64,000 nucleotides of DNA from Papaver somniferum (taxonomy: Eukaryota > Streptophyta > Magnoliopsida > Ranunculales > Papaveraceae): contig NC_039362.1 of assembly GCF_003573695.1 (NCBI RefSeq), positions 5,308,088-5,372,087 of the forward strand, in the 5' to 3' direction. The translations under genes were made by a program, and so were the position numbers. Shown here one piece after another: positions 1-11,460 of the stretch. Numbering within the stretch: position 1 is the first letter of the stretch; each line of letters begins with the position of its first letter. The notes below the pieces were generated by a model. That model worked only from the letters and a program-made list of their open reading frames with translations, was not told the origin of the DNA and searched no databases.

Positions 1-511
1 AGCCCAGTCCATTAGGATAGGTTGATCTTGGCAGTGGCCTTCAGACAGATATGGGAAACACCATTCACCTTAGTCAACATTAAAACCATCTATCTTTTTA
101 ATCTATTCATGTGATTTGTTGACTCCGGATATTGATGTCCATAGTGCGACTATCTGAGTAGAGCTTTGTCACTTATATATGAACTTTAGTATGCTTGAAT
201 GCAAACTCGTGTACGACAATTGAAATTTCGCATCAGGGTACTTCCGCCTGTAGTCAATGAGAATATGCCAACCAAGGAGATTCTTTAGTGCCTTCCAAGG
301 TTCTGCGTAGATTGCTAGGGTCTGGATAAAAGGTTTTGCGGTTGCACCTCTTGTAAACCCTCCCGAGACTATAACTCAACCACTAGGGCCACCTAGGGTT
401 TCAAAGGCTTGTTGCACACGCTAAGCACAATCGCGATGCCTGCAACAGTGAGTTAGGATTTTTTATTCTTAGATTTGCTCGGGACTAGCAAATAATAAGT
501 TTGGGGGTATT
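1..511 (+). mobile_element. 3' end of LTR-retrotransposon internal region, with polypurine tract
   Basis: No ORF. The stretch from about 290 to 511 follows the same order of motifs as the segments just upstream of the LTRs at 20936 and 25741: a 'constant' block with CACTAGGG, a CGCTAA block, a 'TTAGGAT' block, then the polypurine tract TTTGGGGGTATT just before a TG. This places it as the 3' internal end of a relative of the tRNA-Asp-primed elements further right. The element's 5' part lies outside the window. Confidence 0.75.
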
Positions 512-2100
512 TGATAGATGCATTTATATGTCTATTTTGATCTCAATTATGTGTATTGTTAGTGCTCATTTTACGCTTATTTGATTATTTTATGTTTTTG
601 TAGGCGTTTTTGGAGAAATAATCCTTTGTGGAGAAATTGGCTCGAAAAGTGGCATTTGGACCGCTGGAAGGAAATTACTAAAGGAACCCCGAAAGTATGT
701 TGGAAGCACCCCGGAGAATTGATAAAAGCACCCAAGACATATGTTATTTAACCCCTCAAATGGATAAGGGGCATCCAGTTGATAAGGGGAACCTCACTGC
801 TATAGGCACCCGGAAGAGTGATAAGTGCACTCCAGATCCTAGCTTTTGAACTTATGGTTTTGGAGAGAACATATTTACAGAAGTTGCGAACTCCCTGATT
901 TGGATTTGAACGGTATTTTCTCGTGGATTTTCATTGGACTGAATTTGTTTGGGCCGATTATATTAAAACAGGGTTGGCAGTTGGCTTTGAGTCGAAGAAA
1001 AATAAGTTTCCATGTATATCTTGGTGAATCAGGGGAGGAAAGAGTTTCGGATTTTTATTTGTAAACTGAAAGAGTTTTAGTCGGAGTTTGGCTTGGTCTT
1101 CGACTGGAATAAACCTGATTGACCGAATCAGGAAAGGTAATGAGCGTATCAATGATAAAAAAAGGGAAGATATTCTTTCCTTTTCGAAATAGAGGAGGTG
1201 TTATTATCGGGTTGGATTTATGAGTTTCATATGGCAGTTACGTGTGTAAATGAAAATAAGATCCTCTCTAAAGATTTTATTACATCATGAAGAGAGTTTA
1301 GGGAAGAATCGAACAACTCAGACGCATATATGGATAAGAAAAAGGAAAATATTATTCCACAACTTTGGAGAGAAGAAAAGAAGATTTTGTGAAGATTTGA
1401 TAAGCCTATGTGTATAAATAGAGGTTGTAGGATCCTGGAAAAGGATAATCGAGTGTTGGGGGGTCTTGATTAGGACCAAACATAGACGATAAGAGAAGAC
1501 CAGAGAGCTGCAGTGAGTTTCCTGCAGCTGCAGGGAAGAAGAAGAACACGACGAACTTTGTGCTGCTAAGGACAGTCGCAGAAAACGTTGTAATATCACG
1601 ACAAAGAAGACAGTCGCAATTCAACGGTCTTATTTTATCTGTAATCTTTGCAACAGTTGGTCTGTAACGTTTAAAACGTTGCAGTTTTGCTATTTTGTTC
1701 TTTTTCTCTATTTTTATTCAATAAAACACCTTTAAGCCATGAATAAATATTTTGAGCGTGTTTTTATCATGAGGAGCTAAACCCCGTCACCAGGACGACG
1801 GAGGAAGCCTTATCACAATTGTTTGGTAACTATAATTGATTCTTTATGACTTTTTGCACTTATTTTAATTGATTTATGATTTTCACTAACTAGTTGTGAT
1901 TTCGTTTGATGGTATATGCTTAGGCGTAAGAGCTTTTGATAGACCATGCTTGTGATTTACATCTAATGTTTTAGAAATCTACTTTTGGCAAAGAAAAGAG
2001 TCAACAAAAGAGCTATAATTGTTATGAGTCATTATATGAACCAATCGATTTTGATTAATGGTGAAATCCTTAGTCTCAGTACCTCTTGATATTTGTGACA
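512..2100 (+). mobile_element. 3' LTR of the element at 1-511 (right end approximate)
   Basis: The LTR begins with TGATAGATGC directly after the polypurine tract. It contains an LTR-type promoter (TATAAATA at 1413-1420) and an AATAAA at 1720-1725, which suggests R lies roughly between 1440 and 1740 with U5 downstream. No primer-binding site follows, as expected for a 3' LTR. I could not fix the exact end or find a target duplication, so the right boundary is a guess within a few hundred bases. Short ORFs here (for example near 846-1064 and on the minus strand at 1318-1599) have no recognisable domain. Confidence 0.6.
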
Positions 2101-2202
2101 ACCTTGTAAATATATTTTCTTTATTTTATTTTTGAGTCTTAAATCAAACCTCAACGAGTTTGAGCAACGAACCTTATTTCTTACCACTGTAAAAAATGCA
2201 CC

Positions 2203-2365
2203 AGGAGTCTTGGTAGAGCCGATCCTTACCCATGTTGGGAGTCATGGTAAAACCGATCCTAGCGTATGTTGGGAGTCATGGTCGAACCGATCCCTACCTA
2301 TATTTAGAGACTTGGTAGAACCGATCTTAACCTATGTTAGGAGTCATGGTAGAACCGGTCCCAAG
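2203..2365. repeat. Minisatellite, about 34-bp unit, about 4.5 copies
   Basis: Degenerate tandem copies start near 2203, 2237, 2271, 2307 and 2340. Each holds a GGAGTCATGGT-like block, then AACCGATCC, then CTATGTT. The ORF crossing it (2132-2413) is simply an open frame through the repeat and shows no domain. Confidence 0.8.
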
Positions 2366-3028
2366 AGCAAAACCGATTTCCAACTTTCACATATTATGTA
2401 CGGTTTTGCGTGAGTAGGAAAGTTCCAAATGTCGATATAATTTGAACATGTAGATAATTCTTATCTTTTATTATTCAAAGATATTCCTTGATACCCGACG
2501 TGGTCCCTAATCAAAATAGTGAGAATCTTTTAATTAAGATTTTTCGATTAGATATTTTTGATTTTCCAGCAATCAAAAAACATATCTCTTGGAAAATTAT
2601 ATTAGTTAAGTGCTAAATTAATATTAGATATTTTCTAAGCAGAGATTTCAGAATTATAGGTTGTTGGAAATATGAAAACCGAAATTAGGTACTTATTGCA
2701 TATCTTGAGAATATTTTCGGTTTTCGAATTTTTGTCCAAACAACCTTGGTCAACAGATAAACTAGTTGTTGTAACAAGTCTCAGTCTTCCTTCTTCGTAG
2801 ACAGTTAGTTATTATGTCTTCTAGTTTTCCTATTCTTTTGCTCATATTGTTGATGCATACTTATCTTTGTAAACCTATGTGTTATGTAACCTATATAAAT
2901 ATGAATCAATGAAGTAATCTCTACAAAGTTGTGTAAGAAATAAAACCCAATATTTCTATAAATAAATACCAATACAAACATCGAGAGATTCCAAATCATA
3001 TTACGAAGACGACCTTGATTTTTCTGGT
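2366..3028. other. AT-rich non-coding DNA, probably old repeat
   Basis: I see no gene. A TATATAAA at 2892-2899 followed by a purine-rich stretch could be a decayed LTR promoter, but no LTR ends or duplication are visible. Confidence 0.4.
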
Positions 3029-3107
3029 ATGTTCTGTTTTATGTTGCATTAGCATGGAAAGGTCAATGGAAGAAGCAATCGGTTTGGGTCTGACCTTCAA
3101 TTCTAGG
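3029..3107 (+). pseudogene. Duplicated fragment of the COBRA-like first coding exon
   Basis: About 80 bp closely resembles 4677-4757, the 5' leader and first coding exon of the downstream COBRA-like gene. The shared block includes the leader motif TTGCATTAGCATGG and GGTCAATGGAAGAAGCAAT. Translated from the ATG at 3054 it reads M-E-R-S-M-E-E-A-I-G-L-G-L and then stops after 19 codons, whereas the real gene reads M-A-R-S-M-E-E-A-M-G-L-A-L and continues. No exon 2 counterpart follows before the real gene. It is therefore a non-functional partial copy, produced by local duplication or by capture in a repeat. Confidence 0.8.
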
Positions 3108-4698
3108 ATATGAACCGAGGTGATTAATCGTTGTTAAGGTCCGTGAGTAGGTTTTAAGAAAGTCAAACTTACTTGGTCGGTCAGTTTTGGGTTTAGGATA
3201 ACCCACACATAATCGTGATTTATTAGGATTAAAATTAACAGTTTTGGGGTTAACCCTTGTTTGTTTACTTGTGCTCAGTTTGGCAACTTGAGATCTAAGT
3301 TAAGGAAAATTTATTCCTAAGGCGTAAGTTCTTAAAATACAAGTAAAATTGTAGGATAAGTAATGTGACACTTATAAAGAAGGTCTAGGCTATGGGTTTT
3401 CAAAGAAATTCTCATTAGAGTTGCGAGAAATTCATCGCACCTTTTGGGGTGGATGTGAGAGACCATTATGAAGGAAGTATGAGTTTATGGAGTATTTATC
3501 GATGTTGAAAGATGTGTTTTCATGGAGTATTCGTTTGTAAGATCATCTTGGTGGTGCTGGAGTATTTTATTGGTGTTGAGCAGAGGCGTCCAAGAATAAT
3601 TTATGTCAGGGTGTGTAAAGAAAATCATCTCACTGTGGTAAACATTATCTCGTTTGGATACGTTGAAGACATTTCTTTAATGGGAGTTTCCTGTGCCCGA
3701 TCACACCGTGGTGAATCGATAGATTGATTATTCAATTCTTGCGTAATTGAACAATAAAGAAAGAGGTTGTAACCGTTTTGATGGATATAAACAATATATA
3801 CATTATACATATCATATATATTGCCAAACCACATTAAATTTGTGAGTTTTTTAATTTATTTTTTGTTATTGTCATAGTTTTTAATTTACATGATTTTTCT
3901 TTTTGTTTTCTTTTTTTCATCCCAGATCGTTTTGTTAGGTTCTTGTAACAATCCAGAAAATACAATTTCTTTTTCCGCCTTATTATTAGCATCCATCCAT
4001 AGATGGAAACCCCATCGGTTTTGTCATCACTCAAAGTTCCCCCTACAACCCTATAATAGGTGTTTTAATGGAGCAAAATGCAAAACAACTTTGGGGCTTT
4101 TATGGAAATTTTTGGATTGGCCCGCCCACACGAAAAAAAAATTGAACGGTTCTCCTTGATGCTCCACGTCATTTGCCTGTGGACGTCATTTTCTAGATTG
4201 ACACAAAAAAACAAAACAAATAAAATCCCCTCTCTCTTCCTTAAAATTGAATTCAAAAGGTTTAAAAAGACTTTTAGCAGGCATCATCAGTCACATCCAC
4301 CAAAACTGCTAACAGGGATACCGGATTTGTTTTGGGGTGTGCCAACCCGATGCATAGGAAAAACCTTTGTCTTATCTAAATTTCGGTGCACCCTCAATCA
4401 AATTGGTACAGCCCGTTAGGAGCCGTGCACATTCACACCACCAACCAGGTTCCCAGAGTAGTGAGCTTTTGAGGCCTATTCACATGGCTGAAATTGGTAA
4501 TTATATCGAGTTTCAAGGGCTAAAGTTCTGTGTCACATAGTGCCTGTGAGCTGGTAAAGTGACGTGGACATGGTAGAACATTCTTCATCTTCTTCTTCTT
4601 GAGCTTTAGAGGGAGTCACGTGAAGTCAAGTCCGCGTTTTTCATTCCTCTGTGTTTTCTTGTTTTTTAAAGTCTGTTCTGTTCTTCTGTTGCATTAGC
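3108..4698 (+). other. Upstream region and leader of the COBRA-like gene
   Basis: No protein gene is recognisable. The segment should hold the promoter and 5' UTR of the COBRA-like gene. A CT-rich stretch (TTCTTCTTCTTC near 4588) and leader-like sequence from about 4560 lie upstream of the ATG, but there is no convincing TATA box. Short ORFs on both strands (3512-3727, 3834-4159 and others) show no domain. Confidence 0.45.
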
Positions 4699-7600
4699 AT
4701 GGCAAGGTCAATGGAAGAAGCAATGGGTCTGGCTTTGGGTTTGATTTCTAGGACATGCAGTATTTCAAAATGCATCATCTTCTTTCTGATTTTGGTGTTC
4801 CATCCCACAACAGGTTTGTTCTCGCTTCTCATTCCCCATTTTAAGTTTCTGCTCCTGTTTGATTTAATTTTCTAGGTTTTATATCTCAGTTTGTTAATGG
4901 GGTTTTGCTGGATATTTTAATGATGATTATTTTTCTTTGCCTTTTTTCCCCCTGAAATTTTGAAATTTTGACCATCTCTTCTGCTCTTTTTCCTTGATCA
5001 TCTAATCATGTTAATGGGTTCTCACTTATTTCCTTTTTTTTTTCATGTAATTCCTGAAATGGGTGATTTGATTTCAATATTATTGGTCTAATCCATTACA
5101 AAGTTTGCAATTTTACTTGTAGATTACTAAGATTTAACAGAGTTTTAAGTAATTTCTTCAAGCTTTTCCCAGATACTTAGAGAGATAGATGTTCATAGAG
5201 TTCTAAATATACTTTTGATGGTTGGTGGTTTAAGTCAAAGACTCAAAGCCATTAGTTTGTGGTTTGATGTTTGTTAAGTTTCTCCTTAATTAATATAGAT
5301 GGCTAGATGCTGTATATCTACCATATGCAAAAATGGAATCGAATAGCAAAATGGAAATATTAGTTGAATGGCATAGAGAGAGTTCACCATTAGTGATTAA
5401 AGATGAATAGATTGTTTGTTCATGCATGTACATTTCCAGTGTATTCTAAGAACTTCATCGTTGGATTATTCTTTCGTATTGATGTTTAAGGTTTGAATTT
5501 GTTATTTTTGCTGGTTTGTCTTATCTGTTATCTCAATAGCTTTTGATTTTGTTTTCGTTGTTTCAGAAGCTTACGATTCTCTTGATCCAAATGGAAATAT
5601 CACAATAAAGTGGGATATCATGAGCTGGACTCCAGATGGATACGTTGTAAGTATATTATCCAACTAGTACATTTTACTGAAACTTTTCAATCCATGCTCA
5701 AGAGAATGATGTATCGTTACTTGACCGTGTTTTGGATTTTGCTCAACACTTTTCAGCCAATGCGTTAATATACGCCATTGTTTGACTGCATTTCCATGTT
5801 TTCTCACAAGTATTATGAGCGTTGATTGAAGTTGAAGACGGAACAAATTGAACATTTTCGAATAATAATTTTAAGTCATTTCATCAATTGTTAAACTAAA
5901 CTAAACTTGTTTATTTAGTCTTCTCGTCCCTGAGTTCCATATAATTTATCAACTGATTCCATATTCCTTCCAACTGTCTTACCAAATTCGACTAGAATTT
6001 AAGTTAGAAATGTGGTGGTTCTTAAGTACTAGTTGTAAGCAATGTTGATATACACATGGAAACCCCATGTTCCTTCATATCGATGTAAGTTGATGTAACT
6101 TAAGTTTACTGCGACAGTAATTTGAAGTGTTATTTACACTTACTATCATATAAACAATTATAATATTTCAACTCAGACATGCCAGAGACTGCCCCTTCTA
6201 TCGTTTATTCCCTTGCACATACTGGTGGACATGGAATTCTACCATGTATCTTTGTGTGTATGATAGTTTTCCTTTTGTCATCATATATTATCTCAAAGTT
6301 AATCTTTGCACAAATGGATACTAGATTTGTTGTTTCTCTTCCCTCTTGTGGCCTCTAATTTTCTGTCACCTTTGTATTGGAATGGAAGGCGGTCGTATCA
6401 ATCTTCAACTTCCAGAAATATCGTCATATCCAAGCCCCTGGATGGACATTGGGATGGACATGGTATAAAAAAGAAGTGATTTGGAACATGGTGGGAGCTC
6501 AAACAACAGAGCAGGGTGATTGTTCGAGATTCAAAGGGAACATCCCTCATTGTTGTAAAAAGAAGCCAGAGGTTGTGGATTTGTTGCCAGGAACTCCGTA
6601 CAACCAAATGGTAGCAAATTGCTGCAAAGGAGGAGTAATAAATTCATGGGTTCAGGATCCAGGTAATGCAGTTAGCTCTTTCCAGATTGTTGTTGGTTCT
6701 TCAGGCAGTTCCAACAAAACTGTGAGAGCTCCAAGGAATTTCACATTGAGTGCACCTGGACCTGGATATACTTGTGGACCTGCAAGGATTGTCCGACCAA
6801 GTAAATTCAAATCGGCTGATCAGAGGAGAGAAACTCAAGCTTTGTGTAAGTTAGTTCCTTGTTGTATTGTGTTCCAAATGATCTCTCATCTATTTTTTTC
6901 GCTTTCTTATTTACTGCCTTTTCTGGTTTGCAAGACAATCTCAGAAGATAAAAACTTGAGTTGGGTTAATAATTCTTTCTGCATACAACATTTTGAATGC
7001 CCCGTGTTTTTTTTTTATCTAATAACATTTATCGTTTGTGACAGGGACATGGAACGCTACCTGTACATACTCTCAATTTCTCTCCCAAAATGCTCCTGCA
7101 TGCTGTGTTTCTCTCTCCGCCTTTTATAACGAAACAATTGTCCCATGTCCAACATGCAGTTGTGGCTGCCAAAATAATATAACTCAGCCAGGAAGTTGCG
7201 TGGAGTAAGTCTCATACCGTATCTAGCATGCACTCGAGTGTGCAATCTATGCTGTGTTTCTCCTCGTGTCAAGTTTCTGAGGTTAAGAATAATGACTCAA
7301 TTTTTTGTATTGGTTTACAGGGGAGATTCGCCGTATTTAGCATCCGCTCTTGCACGTCCTAGCAAAAATAGTTTCACACCTTTAGTAGAATGTACAAGCC
7401 ACATGTGTCCCGTTCGCATTCACTGGCATGTGAAGACTAACTATAAAGAGTATTGGCGGGTGAAGGTCACGATTACTAACTTTAATTACAGGATGAACTA
7501 TACACAGTGGAATTTAGTTGCTCAGCATCCAAATTTTGATAATCTCACACAAATATTCAGCTTCAACTACAAAAGCTTATCTACTTACGGATCCATAAGT

Positions 7601-8073
7601 AAGTTCAATCTTAAGTTTCCATAAACCCCTCTAATTCCTGAGCCACTTTCGAGAAAATATTACTAATAAATGTTCATATCTTCTACTAAGAGGATTTAAA
7701 ACTTCGGGCTTAAGTATTCTTTATTAACATGCATGCTGTGAATGTGAATTGAAATCTCTTGAGTATCTGTTGGTATACAGATGATACCGCAATGCTATGG
7801 GGGATAAAATTCTACAATGATTTGCTCATGCAAGCAGGGCCTATGGGAAATGTACAATCAGAGTTTCTTTTTAAAAAGGACAAGGCAAGTTTTACCTTTG
7901 ACAAAGGGTGGGCTTTTCCTCGGCGGATTTATTTCAATGGTGATAATTGCGTCATGCCACCTCCTGATGCCTACCCATGGCTGCCAAATTCTACTTCCAG
8001 AGAACTTATTCCTTTGATTCAGATAGTTTCAGCCTTCTTTGCTGCTCTTGCATTCTTAGTATCTGCAGTCTGA
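4699..8073 (+). CDS. COBRA-like GPI-anchored protein (six exons, 460 aa)
   Basis: COBRA-family proteins sit on the outer plasma membrane and wall via a GPI anchor and are needed for oriented cellulose deposition. Exons: 4699-4813, 5567-5646, 6389-6845, 7045-7204, 7321-7598, 7781-8073. All introns are GT-AG and the phases (1,0,1,2(GA|G),1) join cleanly to 1383 nt. Residues 1-38 are a basic start and a hydrophobic signal peptide ending near CIIFFLILVFHPTT; the mature protein begins E-A-Y-D at 39. The conserved HIQAPGWTLGW block is at 78-88, the family CCVS motif at 237-240 and the cysteine cluster CPTCSCGC at 252-259. The last 20 residues are hydrophobic after LPNSTS, as expected of a GPI signal. 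Length and motifs fit the COB/COBL1/COBL4 type rather than the long COBL7 type; I cannot assign the orthologue. No defect is seen. Confidence 0.95.
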
Positions 8074-9567
8074 TGAAAGAAGAAGAAGGTTTTGTTTTTG
8101 ACAAGTACATCATGTCAGCTGAAGCTTATGGAAAAATATCAGAAGATTGCTTGTGCACCTGCTATGTTGAGACCTCTTCCACAGGTGCGGCCAGGTTAAG
8201 TTATTACGTTTTCTATGTCTCGGCAGGTTTAATTTCAGTGTCCATATGTTCACCTAGAGCAGTTGTGTTGATAATAATATATACATATGTGTAGCTGCAT
8301 CTGATTGTACACATTTCGTGATCAACTTCATTGATCTAAATTAACGCTCCAGACTCCAGAGGATCTACCCTTTAATGTATATCTTTATTTGCCAGACGCG
8401 CACAGAGATCCCCTCAATTTCAACCTTGATACTCCTTTATTGATAATAATATTTTCCGCGTGCTCGTCTTAAGCTGCGAAGGTCTGTCTCTACATTCACC
8501 CTCTATATAAGACGAGATCCTGGTTTCATTTTAGCCATGGTTGAAATGGGTTTTTGTGCCTAGTCTTTTTTGATGGCTGATCGGAAATGGGAGATTGAAG
8601 TCCCAGACACAGTGGGAATACGTGGTCGGGTAAATATATATAGCTGTCTATATTTTCTTTTATTTTCAAGCTCATGAAAATGAAAAGATTAAACAAAACA
8701 AAAAAAAAAAGTAGGAAAATGATTTATTTTCCCGTACCACCTATTCCTATTGTTTCTGTGATTTTCTCCCCTTTCTCATCATACTCCTCGTATCTGTGGA
8801 TAAAGCATGCTTGCCGCCGGTGGTACAATACCCATCGGACAAAAAGATCCGATCCTCTTGATCGCCGGATTATTCAAATGGTAACCCTGTTAATTTTGAT
8901 ACCCACTACGTGGCCATATAGTCGTGATTGTTGCCGGTGGTAACATCGATTCTCGCACGATCTGAATGTAATGAAAAAGTTAGAATAATTTTTTCTTTTT
9001 TTATTTTTGTAATGCTGTTTGACCATTTGAATTCCTTATCTCTTCTTTTCATGGTACCGAAAAGAAAATTCTTTTATTCTCCAATAAATAAATAAATCTT
9101 AAATAGTAATATTGCTGTTGGATTATCGAGACGACAGAGATTATATTTTTTAATTTTCATTTTTTTTATTAATAAAATAAAATTATTGTTCATCAGTGGT
9201 CAACCTTGAAAAAACTCGTAACGCGGTAGTTCCTGATATCCTGTCACGCGCATGATCCGACGGCCGAATTTTAAATTAGAAGAGGACATCGTTCTTCCCA
9301 AAGAAAAAAGTCTACGAAAAAAAAATATATGTTTTTTTTTTTTTTTTAACCACAGCCAATGGATATGCAGGTGTCTGGGGGAACCATTTGTAGTTGTTTG
9401 AGGCCACGTTTTGTCAAGATCATGTACTTTTTAACACTGGTTGGATAACCTGGAATGGCATGGGACAGGTAGGGTTTGAGCCGGTTCGAGACGTGGATTA
9501 GTCACAAATGTTAATGGGCATGTAAGTAATTTACTTTTACCCTCGTCGCCCTAATCTGAAGGAGGTT
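8074..9567 (+). other. COBRA-like 3' UTR and intergenic DNA / putative MIR promoter
   Basis: Several AATAAT/ATAATAT stretches near 8270-8290 and 8440 could serve as polyadenylation signals of the COBRA-like gene. A related GCCGGTGGTA block occurs at about 8816 and 8933. No coding sequence is recognised. Long A and T runs lie near 8697 and 9318-9347. The end of the stretch is likely the promoter of the hairpin transcript. Confidence 0.45.
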
Positions 9568-9575
9568 TATAAATA
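9568..9575 (+). promoter_or_regulatory. TATA box (TATAAATA) of putative MIR transcript
   Basis: A consensus TATAAATA is followed by C/T-rich leader sequence (about 9577-9660) typical of plant transcription start regions. A start near 9600 would put the hairpin about 150-170 nt into the transcript, a common plant MIR layout. Inferred from sequence only. Confidence 0.6.
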
Positions 9576-9751
9576 CCCCCCTCTCTCCATTGGTCCCTTA
9601 CTTTGTCTTTCTTTCTTCAACTTTTTCTCTGCCGCTCTCTTCTTCTTTTCTTTCTCTACAGTGATCAGATTTCTCAGAAATAGTAGATGTGAAAAGTTAG
9701 GGTCTCAGTAGTAGTAAAAGATGTTTGAAGAAGAAGAAAAGAGATGAGTAC

Positions 9752-9869
9752 GAAAGGTAGCTTGATCTTTCGGAAGCTCTCGGTATGGGTGTATTGGAAT
9801 GGAAATGGAAATCAAATCCCCTTTCCGAGTCCGCCCATACCGAAGGTTTCCGATGGTTACTTCCTTTCG
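9752..9869 (+). ncRNA. MIR482/2118-like: Putative miR482/2118-superfamily precursor hairpin
   Basis: Plant miR482/2118 microRNAs are 22-nt regulators that target the P-loop codons of NB-LRR immune-receptor mRNAs and trigger phased siRNAs. Here a 5' arm (9770-9802) pairs with a 3' arm (9818-9853). CTCGGTATGGGTG faces CGCCCATACCGAAG, GGAATGG pairs with CC(T)TTCC above a one-base bulge, and CGGAA pairs with TTCCG below. An outer GAAAGG/CCTTTC pair (9752-9757 with 9864-9869) extends the stem. The loop is about 15 nt, 9803-9817. The predicted mature RNA is 9822-9843, 22 nt with a 5' U, with core TCCGCCCATACC. Its reverse complement reads G-M-G-G-L-G-K in frame, exactly the NB-LRR P-loop. A TATA box lies upstream. 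A protein reading of the region has no domain and would run through the hairpin. Confidence 0.82.
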
Positions 9870-9968
9870 TTTCTTTCATCTCCTTTTACTGTTTGTTTAA
9901 CTCAGTTTTCCAGATCTCTGATCTTTTATTCTTGCTATTTATGGTATTTTGTGTTTTTTTTTTTTCGA

Positions 9969-10430
9969 TTTCATGATTGTGGTTAAACAAGTAAAAAAAG
10001 ACCTTAGTTTAGTGTTCTGATCAGACCTAAAAATTGTTTAGGTTGAACACAAATGAGTCTTCAGATTCTGAATAAAGTACATTCAGTAAGAACTAGATTC
10101 TCTGAACTTTTTCGTCTGAAGATTTCATGATGGTCAACATGGAAAAAGGCCTTAGTTTATTTGTCTGGTTTGATTTTTATTTAATGAGTTTTCAGATTCT
10201 GGATCATAATAATCAATAGCTTTCTTGATCTTTTACTGTGGAGACAGAGATGGAACTCAAGTCTTAAGATTCTGGATCCAACAGTACTCTTTAGTAATTC
10301 ACTTTGGAAATGACGACGATTTCATGACTTGTAGATCAACAAGGAAAAAAGGCCTTAGTTTAATGGTATTTCAGTTTGTTTGTTATTAGATGAACCCAGA
10401 TGAGATCACTTCGGATTTTGGATACATAAA
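9969..10430. repeat. Three degenerate repeats downstream of the hairpin
   Basis: Units begin with TTTCATGA near 9969, 10123 and 10320, each followed by an A-rich tract and (A/G)(A/G)CCTTAGTTTA, then a 'CAGATTCTGGAT'-like block further on. Spacing is about 154 and 197 bp. They may lie in the 3' part or an intron of the MIR transcript. Function unknown. Confidence 0.6.
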
Positions 10431-10471
10431 TTGGAAATGATAATAATTAATAACTGGCATTGTCTAAACAC

Positions 10472-11313
10472 TCATTGATCTTTACTGGGGAAATACAGAT
10501 AACCCCCTGCTATCACAGAAATGACAAGTATGACTAGAGAAATGAACCAGTAGTTGAAAGCTGATGAATCTTGGGACTTTTGAGTGACTTGATCTTTTTG
10601 CTGCTGATGTCTGGTTGTAGTAGCTTTATCTTCTTGTTGTGGAATTGAAGATGGATCTAGTTCCCCAATCAAATAAGTATCCATTAGTTCTCTTGCACTT
10701 TTGCTGTGTCCCACAAAATCAAAATCTTCGATTGCATCTCGTCCTGCAGTTGTTTTGGTTTATTGAACATCATCATTCAAGATTTTATTAGGATTCTCAT
10801 CACCTTATTGACTGAGGGAACATGGTGTAACATTGTACTAAGAAATAATAATAATACCTGTTGCATTGACAAGAACATCGTCACCACCAGGATGGTCATC
10901 CAAGTACTTTGTCACATTATAGACCTGGTCCCAACAAACAAGATCATTAAGAAAACAAGACCAGTACTTAAACATATCTAAATGATGAATCAAGCTCTAA
11001 AGTATATGTTTTAGACTGAATTTGAGTCTCCAACCCTAGTAATCACTAATCATAAGAAATGTATATATGTGAAAAGATTGGTCGCAGAAAGGTACTACCC
11101 AAGATTCAAGAAGATCAATATTAGTGTTATCCGCATTGCCATGATTGGCATCATGTGGATCCAACAAGAATGAATTGTATATTGTATCTAATCTCAAGAA
11201 CAGATCAATTGGATTCGGATATGTACCTTCCCATCAAGGATGAGCCAACAATCCTGTTTTGTATTATGTTTTGAAGCTTCCTCCACTGTATAGAGTTTCG
11301 TGATATTTGACAT
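10472..11313 (-). CDS. Cytochrome b5, ER tail-anchored (three coding exons, 141 aa)
   Basis: Cytochrome b5 is a small haem protein on the cytosolic ER face that passes electrons to desaturases, hydroxylases and some P450s. Coding exons on the minus strand: 11313-11227, 10924-10858, 10743-10472, with GT-AG introns; the sum is 426 nt. The start is the ATG giving [12 protein letters not shown]. The haem ligands are His40 in DDHPGGDD and His64 in FVGHS, 24 residues apart as in the family. A polar Q/T/D-rich linker (about 75-112) leads to a single hydrophobic anchor (116-136, [19 protein letters not shown]) and a short charged tail, fitting a tail-anchored ER protein. Length is normal (about 135-140 aa in plants). 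It is convergent with the hairpin transcript. No break is seen; the paralogue is not assignable. Confidence 0.93.
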
Positions 11314-11460
11314 TTTCTCCCTGAACAGGAAGATCTCTCCAAACTAACTAAAACAATTCTCGAGCAAAAAACGCACCAAAGCCGGGAAGGAAGAAATACC
11401 TGAAGATTTTGACCCCGAAATGATCTTGCCTTTCATGTACTGGAGTAGTATATATCGATC
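11314..11460 (-). promoter_or_regulatory. Cytochrome b5 leader with possible 5'-UTR intron and TATA box
   Basis: On the minus strand a possible intron (11399-11321, 79 nt) runs from CTTCAG|GTATTT to CTGTTCAG|GGAG, eight bases before the ATG. Further upstream, TATATA (11449-11454) could be the TATA box. Both are inferred from consensus only. A short upstream reading (M-K-G-K-I-I-S-G-S-K) before the intron could be a uORF. Confidence 0.45.

Noticed and set aside
1318..1624. Minus-strand ORFs in the first LTR
   Set aside because: Two overlapping frames in LTR R-region sequence, no domain, no splice or promoter support.
6377..7129. A 250-codon single-exon gene
   Set aside because: It is COBRA-like exon 3 read through the following intron. 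The GT-AG exon model gives the complete family sequence.
9744..9986. Small protein gene starting M-S-T-K-G-S
   Set aside because: It runs straight through the miR482/2118 hairpin. Its residues reflect the P-loop-complementary arms, and no domain is seen.
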